DNA from: DATKQY01 sp035532475
GTDB taxonomy: Bacteria > Actinomycetota > Acidimicrobiia > Acidimicrobiales > Bog-793
Direction of reading: 5' to 3'
Assembly (NCBI GenBank): GCA_035532475.1
Contig: DATKQY010000069.1
Coordinates: 1-64,000, forward strand
DNA length: 64,000 nt
In this document: positions 16,606 to 25,435 of the stretch, piece after piece
How positions within the stretch are numbered: position 1 is the stretch's first letter
Layout: each line of letters opens with the position of its first letter
Notes under the pieces: generated by a model
Told to the model about the DNA's origin: nothing
The model's database searches: none
What the model saw: only the letters and a program-made list of their open reading frames with translations
Position numbers and translations under genes: made by a program

Positions 16606-17259
16606 CTACCGCCGCGAGCGCGCTCGGTCGGACCAGGCCCGACTCCACCAGGGACAACCCGCACGCCGGACTCGTCGCGCGCGAAAGGCGTTGTCGATCA
16701 TCTTCGGGCCACGCGGCGCGATCAGGGTCGCTGTTGAAGCACCTCGTGCTCGGGCGGCGTCATGGAGTCCCCCGGCCGCCGTGCTCGCCTCGCCGCGCGC
16801 TGCATCTCGCCCTCGGGCGACACGGAACCCCACGAACGCCACGAGCGCGAGGCCGCCGAAGGCCCAGCTGATCCTCGCGTGACGGCTCGCCTCGGCAGCC
16901 AAGCTCGCGAGGACCACGAGGCTGAGCGCGATCCGCTGGCCGAGAAGCAGTCCCCGGCGGCGCCTCGCGCGCGCGAAGAGGCGGTCGTCGACGAGGTCAG
17001 GTACCGCGGCCCGCACGGCGTCGAGGACCGTCGTGGCCGACGGGTTCACGAGGCCTGTGTCGCCGACGACGACCGTTGGGACGGTCTCGTTGCCGGCGGC
17101 GAAGCTCCGGACGATCGCGGCACCTGATGGGTCGTCCCAGATGTTGACCTCAGTCGTCTCGAGGCCGATCGCCCGCAGCTCGCGGCGAAGCCTGGCGCAG
17201 TAGGGACACCCCGGCCGCCAGAAGAGCGTGACGGGAGGCGCCGAGTGAGGAGCCACCAT
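16606..17259 (-). CDS. Glutaredoxin-like membrane protein
   Basis: A 217-residue protein. Residues 8-85 are a glutaredoxin fold with the redox motif WRPGCPYCARLRREL and the cis-Pro segment ETVPTVVVGDTGLVNP. Two hydrophobic segments (about 105-145) anchor it in the membrane. The C-terminal 60 residues are basic low-complexity and may be non-native, since family members usually end soon after the second segment. The start is the ATG at 17259, directly before APHSAPPVTLFWRPG. Likely a membrane-linked thiol-disulfide protein; partner unknown. Confidence 0.7.
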   Translation of the reverse strand: MVAPHSAPPVTLFWRPGCPYCARLRRELRAIGLETTEVNIWDDPSGAAIVRSFAAGNETVPTVVVGDTGLVNPSATTVLDAVRAAVPDLVDDRLFARARRRRGLLLGQRIALSLVVLASLAAEASRHARISWAFGGLALVAFVGFRVARGRDAARGEASTAAGGLHDAARARGASTATLIAPRGPKMIDNAFRARRVRRAGCPWWSRAWSDRARSRR

Positions 17260-17567
17260 GACGTGGGAAACCCCGGCGGCATGGCGGCAATTCCCTTCAT
17301 TGAGGCGCGCTGAAGAGTCAGCCGCCAAGCTGCGCCTCGACGACCCCATTGTGGCCGGTCAGGCAACCTCAGTTCGCCGCGAAGAGCTGCAGGTGGCCGA
17401 GGTCGTCCTCCGCCTGCTCGGGGACCCGCGTCGACGTCGGGCGCTGGCGCGCGCCGAGCGCACGGGCCCTCGGCGAGCAAAGGCCGACCGACGCGCTGCG
17501 TCCGCCAGTCGTCAACGGCGCGCTGGTTCGTCGAGGCATGGGTCGAACTGCGAGTCCACACCGCTCC
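17260..17567 (-). other. Intergenic, no gene seen
   Basis: Between the peptidase stop and the glutaredoxin start. Frames on both strands are basic and without recognisable motifs. Confidence 0.4.
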
Positions 17568-18890
<1,323 letters not shown>

Positions 18891-19015
18891 CCTGGTGTCC
18901 TCCTACGACGCTGGTGGGGTCCTGACCAACGCCGAGCTTGTTTCGGCGGCACTCTCCGGCGACGGAGGAGTTCTGGCGTTCGCCGCGAGGTGATGGTACC
19001 GAGAGGACGTGGCGT

Positions 19016-19043
19016 GCCGCTTCCTGCGCAGGCAGGAAGCGGC
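19016..19043. other. Perfect 11-bp hairpin
   Basis: GCCGCTTCCTG and its exact complement CAGGAAGCGGC are separated by CGCAGG. There is no T tract, so it is not a canonical terminator. It lies between the G1 peptidase promoter region and the RDD fragment and may mark a recombination or inversion boundary. Confidence 0.5.
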
Positions 19044-19183
19044 GCCCTGCAGATGAAGGAGGTGGCGCTGGGCCTGGCCCCCGCGCAGCTCGGCGTTGAT
19101 CGAGGGAACACCTCGGGCTGGATCTTCGAAGGACGCTCTTCCGATCGGGATGGCCGCCGCAGCAGTCGAGGAACGACCGAGGC

Positions 19184-19303
19184 CTCTACTTCAGCGTGTT
19201 GAACGGTCTGGGTCGGGGCCAGACACTGGGCAATCGGGCGACGCGCATCGCCGTCAGGGACGCCAGTACCGGCGAGGCGATCGGCGTCGGACGGGGATTC
19301 GTT
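19184..19303 (+). pseudogene. C-terminal RDD-domain fragment in opposite orientation
   Basis: The plus-strand frame reads LYFSVLNGLGRGQTLGNRAT, then RIAVRDASTGEAIGVGRGFV. This is the typical second half of an RDD membrane domain (YFxxLNGxGQTxGKxxxGIxVVD). It ends exactly where the minus-strand RDD gene (19302-19772) breaks off, in head-on orientation, as if an internal piece of one RDD gene had been inverted. Confidence 0.6.
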
Positions 19304-19772
19304 AGTGGCTCCCGACGACAGCTTCGACGATGAGGAGCGGGATCCCAATCACGAGTGCTTCGAGGATGACCGCCCCCGCTCGTTGCCACCAGCCGGCGAG
19401 CACCGCTCCGAACGGGGCGAGCGGGGCACCGGGGACGCTCGCCGGGCTGGGCCACTCAACCGGCCCCCACGGAGGTGGCACGCCGGTCGGGCGCTGTGCC
19501 GGTGCCTCGAGCGTCGAAGGAGCCTCTCCTTGGGGGTGGAACGATACGCCAGGCGGCGATGCGGTCCGAGCTGGCGTCCAAGGACCCGGTGACGTCGAAC
19601 GCGACGACTGAAGCGTGATGTCGATGGTGCTGGGCACACCCACCGAAGGATCCGGAGGTGCGGGGGCAACTGCCGCGTCGCTCGTGGCGATCGTGTCGTC
19701 GAGAACCGCGCCGCATCGTTGACAGAAGCGCGCCGAGGCGTCGCTCGCTGCGCCGCACGTGGAGCAGGTCAC
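19302..19772 (-). pseudogene. Zinc-ribbon/RDD membrane protein, truncated in the RDD domain
   Basis: A 156-residue frame. It has an N-terminal zinc ribbon with paired CxxC (CSTCGAASDASARFCQRCG), a Pro/Ser-rich linker (about 35-115), then the first RDD segment APFGAVLAGWWQRAGAVILE followed by ALVIGIPLLIVEAVVG and an immediate stop. RDD domains normally span three helices and over 100 residues, so two thirds is missing here. The missing part is found on the other strand directly adjacent. The GTG start has AGAGGGGATC upstream. Confidence 0.65.
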
Positions 19773-20147
19773 GCAACGGATCCCCTCTGGTGTAGAAGCA
19801 CCGTCGGTGGAGGTCCGATGCTGTGGAGGCTCAGGCTGTGGACACCTCGAACATGAAGGCGTCGCTGCACATCCGGCGAGCGACGGCGCGCGTCCACACC
19901 TTTCAGAACGGCAGTGTGACCGTGGCAGTTGAGCCGAGCACGCCGTTCAGCTACGGGTCTGATCGTGGCGGTCGTCGTCGGGTGGCGGGCTTACCTCAGC
20001 CGCCGGAACTCGTCGGGGCGTCCGTTGACAGGTCGCACCGCTAGCGGATAAGCAGGCGGCACCGCCGACCGACGCCGGAGCCCATGCCGGTGACCTCCGG
20101 GGCTGGGGCGCCGGCGGGCGAGTTGAGCGTGCCGCGTGTCACGCGCC
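19773..20147. other. Intergenic, no gene seen
   Basis: Short frames only, with no recognisable family. It separates the RDD gene promoter from the 3' end of the SDR gene. Confidence 0.4.
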
Positions 20148-21146
20148 TCAGCCCGGGTACCAGACCCTGCGAGGATCATCTGCGCATCGCCGGTAGTCCC
20201 AGGCCGCGTCGGTCAATCGCTCCAGGTCGTACTCCGGTTGCCAGCCGAGGAGGAACTTCGCCTTCGTATTGTCGAGCCACGTCGAGAAGTAGGGCGTGCG
20301 GACGGTCACACTCGGCAGTCCGCGGGACCGCGCGAGGTACGCCGCGAGCTCGCCATAGTCGACAGGCTCGTCCATCGAGACGTTGAACGTCTGACGGTGC
20401 GCTGCGGGAGCGCCGATGGCTGCCACGATCGCGCTCACGAGGTCGTCGACATGCACGAAGTTCCGCTTGATCGACCGACCCTCCTCGTCGAGCATGCACG
20501 GCACGGTCCCGTTCTGCTCGTAGACGTCGGCGCGCTCGGCGCCGACGAGATCGCGCCAGCGAGGGCCGCCGAACACGTCGTCGCCGAAGGAGAGGTGGTA
20601 CTTGAAGTCGTCCTTCTCCATGATCCAAGGGGCCCGAAGACAGCAGACGTTCAACCCGTACTGGATCCCGTACTGCTCGAGCATGACCTCCTCGAGGACC
20701 TTGGAGAGCGCGTAGCAGCCCGGATACGCGCTGTGGCGCTGGGTCTCGGTCACCGGGATCGGGTGCGGATAGAAGAAGTGCCCCACGCCGGCGTCGCCAC
20801 CGACGAGGATGAACTGCTCGAAGGTGGGACTTGTCCGGCACGCCTCGAGCAGCCAGAACATGCCCTTGACGGCCACGTCCATGATCGAGTCCGGAGACTC
20901 CTTGCTCGTCGCGAGGTGCAGCAGGTGGGTCGCGCCCTGCACCGCATCCTCGACGATCTCGCGGCGCTCAATCGATCCGGAAACCACCTCGAGACGGGCG
21001 CTTGGTTCCAGCGTCCGGTTGTGGCAGAGCGCCCGGACGATGGTGCCGTCAAAACGCTCGTCGCTCCCGTTGAGGACTCTCGCAATGAACGCCTGGCCAA
21101 CCTTGCCGGTCGCTCCGGTCACGAGGATCCGCTTTGCGGGGGGCAT
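20148..21146 (-). CDS. NAD(P)-dependent epimerase/dehydratase (extended SDR)
   Basis: A 332-residue extended SDR. The nucleotide motif is ILVTGATGKVGQAF at residue 7, and the catalytic Tyr-x-x-x-Lys lies in YPGCYALSKVLEE. FVHVDDLVSAIV is the typical substrate-domain signature. The ATG at 21146 begins directly before the Rossmann motif. The gene lies on the same strand as and 487 bases downstream of the ubiX-like gene, so it could act on the same substrate, but this is not shown. Probably a sugar-nucleotide or hydroxy-compound dehydrogenase/epimerase. Confidence 0.8.
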   Translation of the reverse strand: MPPAKRILVTGATGKVGQAFIARVLNGSDERFDGTIVRALCHNRTLEPSARLEVVSGSIERREIVEDAVQGATHLLHLATSKESPDSIMDVAVKGMFWLLEACRTSPTFEQFILVGGDAGVGHFFYPHPIPVTETQRHSAYPGCYALSKVLEEVMLEQYGIQYGLNVCCLRAPWIMEKDDFKYHLSFGDDVFGGPRWRDLVGAERADVYEQNGTVPCMLDEEGRSIKRNFVHVDDLVSAIVAAIGAPAAHRQTFNVSMDEPVDYGELAAYLARSRGLPSVTVRTPYFSTWLDNTKAKFLLGWQPEYDLERLTDAAWDYRRCADDPRRVWYPG

Positions 21147-21632
21147 CGCCGGCAAATCTACCCGCGGACATGTCGTAGGGAGTCAAAGACGATGCCGACA
21201 GCTGGTGGGGGCGTCTCGCCGGGCTCCGTCGGACACGACAAAGCCTCGTGCCCGGCTCCGGTCGCCTCGCCCGCTGGCCAGATGACTGGTCCCACGGCCT
21301 GTCGGCCGTCACCCGGATGGCGATGAGCGCTGTTACACGCGATGTCACGTGCAGGTTCGCATCGCTCGGCGAACATGATCGCCTCGAGTGGCTGCGCTCG
21401 TCGAGCTCCACCCACCCCGCCTCGACAGGTCGCGTGCTCCCGATGGTGGCGCCGGTCCGCGTGGAGCCCGACGGCGGCGAACCCGTGGTCGAGGTCGAGC
21501 CGCGTTACGCGATGCTCGGGGCGGACCCCGTCCTGGGCGCAGCGATGAGACCTTCCACCGAAGCGGTGGTCGCGCTGGTGGAGGAAGGGCGCCGCAAGCG
21601 ATCGCCGACAGCTGTTGCGACACGGGCGCTCT
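21147..21632 (+). other. Interval between SDR and ubiX-like gene
   Basis: A plus-strand frame (21248-21751) contains a readable stretch (VEPDGGEPVVEVEPRYAMLG), but it overlaps the ubiX-like gene on the opposite strand and matches no family I know. I do not call a gene here. Confidence 0.3.
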
Positions 21633-22247
21633 TCATCGAGACGGCCTCTCCGGGCGCGCGGCTTTTTTGCGGAGTTCCTCTCCCCACCGAGGAAATATGT
21701 CGGTGTGGAGGCCGAACTGATCGAGTGCACGGCCGACCGACTGGTCGATGACCTCTTCCAATGTCGTCGGCCTCGAGTAGAACGCAGGGACCGGCGGGAA
21801 GATCGTCCCTCCCGCCTCCACGATGGCGGCCATGTTGCGGAGATGGATCAGATTCAGCGGCGTCTCGCGAACCATCAGCACCAGACGCCGGCGTTCCTTG
21901 AGCACGACGTCGGCCGCGCGCGTCAGTAGCGACGACGAGACTCCAGAGGCAATCTCGCCGACGGCGCGCATCGATGCGGGCACGATGAGCATCCCCAGGG
22001 TCATGAACGATCCCGACGACATCGGAGCACCGACATCTTTGATGTTGTAGACGTGGTCGGCCAGCCCGTTCAGGTCCTCACGGGTCAGGTCCGTCTCGTA
22101 GGCCCGGGTGAGCTCCGCGGCACGACTGACGATCAGATGGGTCTCGATGTCGAGCGAGCGCAGCACCTGCAGCGCCCGCACGGCGTAGACGACGCCGGTC
22201 GCGCCGCTGATGCCGACGATCATGCGGTTCTTCTGCTCTTGGCTCAC
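21633..22247 (-). CDS. ubiX: UbiX-family flavin prenyltransferase
   Basis: A 204-residue protein with the UbiX/Pad1 signature: MIVGISGATGVVYAVRALQV at the N-terminus, IVSRAAELTRAYE, GSFMTLGMLIVPASMRAVGE, LTRAADVVLKERRRLVLMVR and RETPLNLIHLRNM. UbiX makes prenylated FMN, the cofactor of UbiD decarboxylases. Its GTG start overlaps the stop of the ubiD gene by 4 bases (GTGA), with GGAG upstream, so the enzyme is made together with its client. The symbol reflects family membership, not a role in ubiquinone synthesis. Confidence 0.9.
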   Translation of the reverse strand: MSQEQKNRMIVGISGATGVVYAVRALQVLRSLDIETHLIVSRAAELTRAYETDLTREDLNGLADHVYNIKDVGAPMSSGSFMTLGMLIVPASMRAVGEIASGVSSSLLTRAADVVLKERRRLVLMVRETPLNLIHLRNMAAIVEAGGTIFPPVPAFYSRPTTLEEVIDQSVGRALDQFGLHTDIFPRWGEELRKKAARPERPSR

Positions 22248-23749
22248 GATGGCGGATACTCCAGGTTCAGTTGTGGTGCGAACGGACGAGGGTCGACGTC
22301 GCGAAAGTGCGCACGAGCAAATACGTCCTTTAGGCGGAACGGAACGGTGGCGTCGAAGATCGTCTTCGCCGTGGTACCTCTCGCTGGCAACAGCACGTTG
22401 TAGTCGGGCGACTGCGATGGATCGAGGACGTGACCGCTCACGCCCGGGATGGTGATGATGTCGACGTCGCCCTGAAGCCGGGTGGTCATCGCCCAGAGCA
22501 CGTCGTTCGTGTCGAAGATGTCTACGTCCTCGTCGACCAAGATGAGATGCTTCAGCTCTGAGTACACACCGAACGCGAGCAACGCCGCCTGGCGCGCCCG
22601 GCCATCGTCCCTCGCGCTCTTCTTGTTGCATTTGAGGATGGACAGGAGCTTGCCGCCACCGGCGCTGTGGGCGTAGACCTCGGTCACGAAATCCGGCATG
22701 GCGGCATGCAGCGCGTTGAAGATGCTTGCTTCAGTCGGTATCCCGGCAAGGCTGACGTGCTCTTCCCCAGGTCCGACCAAGGTCTGCAGGATCGGGTTCC
22801 TGCGGGTTGTGATCGCCGTGACCTTGATGACCGGGAGCGACGGGTGTGCCTCGCCGAGATAGCCGGGAAATTCTGGCATGGCCTTGCCGGTGTGGGTGTT
22901 CTGATCCTCGGGGATCAGCTTGTCGGAGACGATGTGACCCTCGATCACGATCTCGGCGGAGGCGATCGCCTTCTGATCGACCGTGACGCAGTCGACGAGC
23001 GCTACCGGGGAGTTGCGGATGCCGCCGGCGATGGAGAGCTCGTCGTAACCGAGCGGGGTGGTGGGGGGGTCGAACACCGCGGCGATGTGGATGGCTGGGT
23101 CGAGGCCCATGTTGATGGATATCGGGAACGGGCGTCCCGCGGCGTCCGCCCGCCGTCGGAACGCATCGATATGGCGTCCCGGAGCAAAGAAGATCGACAG
23201 CTCGTCCCTGCCTTGCACGCAGAGACGGTGAATCGTCACGTCGGTGCCGAGCTCGGGATCGCTGGCGAGCACCAGGCCAAGGCAGAAATAGGGCCCCGCA
23301 TCCTGATCCGTGTTCGTGGGGGCGGGCAGGATCTTCCGGAGATCGAACCCGTCCTCGTCGGCTCGGTAGACGACTTCCTGGCATGTCGCCGCTTCGGGTC
23401 CGACGTGTACCGGCGGGCGAGCGTTGTCGTAGGCGTCGGACAGCCGTCGGGTCAGCTGCTGGGGCGTGGACTCGAGAAGCACGCCCACTCGATGGCGGCT
23501 CGCCATGAGGCCGACGAGAACCCGCGACCCGGGGTAGCCCGTCACGGAGTTGAAGACCATCGCCGGGCCGATCTGTGTCGGCCGCTCGACGGTGCCTGCA
23601 GCTCCGACGCGCTTGTACACGCCGGCGAGCTCGCCGTTGGGATCCACGGGATGGTCGGTCTGGATCAGCTGACCGGGGTACCGCTCGAGACGCGCCAACG
23701 CTGAGCGGAGGTCGCTGATCGGCGGCTCTTCATCGCGCCCGTCGGTCAT
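22244..23749 (-). CDS. UbiD-family prenyl-FMN-dependent decarboxylase
   Basis: A 501-residue protein, normal UbiD length. Recognisable segments are DLRSALARLERYPGQLI at the N-terminus, the Glu-rich active-site element KAIASAEIVIEGHIVSD (the E-x-x-x-x-E acid pair), TRRNPILQTLVGPGEEH and VDEDVDIFDTNDVLWAMTTR. UbiD enzymes carry out reversible (de)carboxylation of aromatic or alpha,beta-unsaturated acids. The pairing with ubiX supports activity. The sequence resembles the phenolic-acid (vanillate/4-hydroxybenzoate) branch more than quinone-synthesis UbiD, but the substrate cannot be fixed from sequence alone. The ATG at 23749 was chosen over an upstream frame lacking homology. Confidence 0.88.
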   Translation of the reverse strand: MTDGRDEEPPISDLRSALARLERYPGQLIQTDHPVDPNGELAGVYKRVGAAGTVERPTQIGPAMVFNSVTGYPGSRVLVGLMASRHRVGVLLESTPQQLTRRLSDAYDNARPPVHVGPEAATCQEVVYRADEDGFDLRKILPAPTNTDQDAGPYFCLGLVLASDPELGTDVTIHRLCVQGRDELSIFFAPGRHIDAFRRRADAAGRPFPISINMGLDPAIHIAAVFDPPTTPLGYDELSIAGGIRNSPVALVDCVTVDQKAIASAEIVIEGHIVSDKLIPEDQNTHTGKAMPEFPGYLGEAHPSLPVIKVTAITTRRNPILQTLVGPGEEHVSLAGIPTEASIFNALHAAMPDFVTEVYAHSAGGGKLLSILKCNKKSARDDGRARQAALLAFGVYSELKHLILVDEDVDIFDTNDVLWAMTTRLQGDVDIITIPGVSGHVLDPSQSPDYNVLLPARGTTAKTIFDATVPFRLKDVFARAHFRDVDPRPFAPQLNLEYPPS

Positions 23750-24448
23750 CCGGGGTTGACCTTCGATGGCGGTCCGGTGCGCGCATGCGTGTTCGGCTCG
23801 TCGCCTCTTGTGTAGCCGGGGCGCTCGTGTGCTCCAAGTCGACAGGGGCGCCGACCCATCGGGTCCTCCGTAGTCATGTGGGGCGTTCGGGGGTCCGAGT
23901 GGAGATGCACCGATGATCGGGCGGAGCCGCCGGCCCCCGGTGACTCGGGAGGCCCCGTCCAAGCGGGGCCCACCCTACCTCGGTCGATTCGAGGATGCGC
24001 CTCCGGCGCGCATCGTCGCCGATGATGAGGAGGGCGCGAGGGGCGCGGCCTCCCCGCTCGCTCGTGGCGCTGATGGTGTCGGCCGAGCCGATGCGGGCGC
24101 CGGGACGGGCGTGCGCGACACCGGTCGGGAGCTGTCCGTCCGGGCGGGCTGCCGTCGGAGCGGAGGCGGCGCGGGGTCGGTCGCGCCGGGTCTCCGGCAC
24201 GCGCAGATCCGACGAGGAGCGACCGATCCGGTCGGGCCCCGTCGTCGGTCGCGAGGGGGGGGGACCTCGTCAGGCGCCGGCAGGGGCACGGCGAGCTCGC
24301 CGTCGACCACTGCGTCCGACGGTGCTCACGAGGGACTCCGGCTCCATGGCTGGCCCCTGGTGTGCCGTCGCCGGGCTGAGGACGAGTGGCGGACGTGCCG
24401 TGACATTCGCCCCTGTCGCAGCTGCGCCGACTGACCGACCATCTAGAC
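23750..24448. other. Long intergenic region (divergent promoters)
   Basis: About 700 bases between ubiD (minus) and the VIT gene (plus). A short minus-strand frame near 24000 reads ALLIIGDDARRRRILE, reminiscent of a regulator fragment, but it is too short to call. The rest holds promoters and nothing else I can identify. Confidence 0.4.
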
Positions 24449-25171
24449 ATGCCCGCCTCGGCGCACCGGCGCGCGACCACCCGCCATCTCGAACGGCACC
24501 GCTCGGGGCGCGTCGGATGGCTGCGGGCCGCGGTCCTCGGAGCTGACGACGGGATCGTCTCGACGGCCAGCCTGATGCTGGGCGTCGCTGCGTCGAGCGC
24601 GTCACGCAGCGCCATCCTGACGGCTGGCGTCGCCGGGCTGGCGGCCGGGGCGATGGCGATGGCCGCGGGCGAGTACGTCTCCGTCGCCTCCCAGCGCGAC
24701 GCCGAGCACGCCGACCTGGCCCGTGAGCGTGCCGAGCTGGCCGCGGGTCCCGACGCCGAGCTGACCGAGCTGACGGACCTCTACGTCGAGCGCGGTGTCG
24801 AGCCGGAGCTCGCGGCGCGGGTGGCGAGGCAACTGACCGACCACGACGCCCTCGCCGCCCACGCCCGCGACGAGCTCGGCCTCGCCGGCACCACCGCCGC
24901 CCGCCCCCTCCAGGCGGCGGGCGCTTCCGCCGTTGCGTTCGCCGCCGGCGCGACGCTGTCGGTCGTCGCCCTGCTGCTGGCGCCGGCCGCCGAGCGGTCG
25001 CTCGCGATCGTCGCGGTCGCGTTGCTCGCCCTCGCCGTGCTGGGGGCGTTGGGCGGCCTGGCCGGCGGTGCCGGGTGGCGCAAGGGGGCCCTCCGGGTCG
25101 TCGCCGGAGGCGGGCTCGCCATGGCGCTCACGACCCTGGTCGGCCACCTCGCTCACGCCGCAGGCATCTGA
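24449..25171 (+). CDS. VIT family (Ccc1-type) iron/manganese transporter
   Basis: A 240-residue membrane protein with the VIT1/CCC1 pattern. The N-terminal motif is LRAAVLGADDGIVSTASLML, then GLAAGAMAMAAGEYVSVASQ with the conserved Met/Gly/Glu residues of helix 2. A charged cytoplasmic loop (about 82-145; RDAEHADLARERAEL, ELTDLYVERGVEPELA) corresponds to the metal-binding domain, and three more hydrophobic segments follow. The family moves Fe(II)/Mn(II) out of the cytosol in exchange for protons. Stand-alone gene. Confidence 0.88.
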   Translation: MPASAHRRATTRHLERHRSGRVGWLRAAVLGADDGIVSTASLMLGVAASSASRSAILTAGVAGLAAGAMAMAAGEYVSVASQRDAEHADLARERAELAAGPDAELTELTDLYVERGVEPELAARVARQLTDHDALAAHARDELGLAGTTAARPLQAAGASAVAFAAGATLSVVALLLAPAAERSLAIVAVALLALAVLGALGGLAGGAGWRKGALRVVAGGGLAMALTTLVGHLAHAAGI

Positions 25172-25435
25172 CCTCGGTCTTGTCGCCGGGCGCGCCCCTC
25201 CGTCGCCTTTCGCGTCCCGCTGGCCGTCGGGGCGTTCGCCCGTTCCTCGAGCGCTCGAGCGGTGCTCCCCGTCGCGTCGGCCGACGAGCGCCCGCCACCA
25301 TCCTCAGGAGGTTCGCGGCGCTCTCGGTCCTCGTTCCTCGTTCCCGGCTCGGGTGCCCGGCCGAGGTGACACCCCCGCAGCGGCGTCTCATCTCGTCGAG
25401 CCCGAAGACGCGCCCTTTGCATGGGGGCGCCTGGC
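25172..25435. other. Convergent intergenic region
   Basis: Between the VIT gene and the kelch gene ends. No gene seen, and no strong terminator hairpin recognised. Confidence 0.3.

Noticed and set aside
21248..21751. Possible plus-strand gene between SDR and ubiX
   Set aside because: Overlaps the ubiX gene on the opposite strand, has no ribosome-binding site and no recognised motif.
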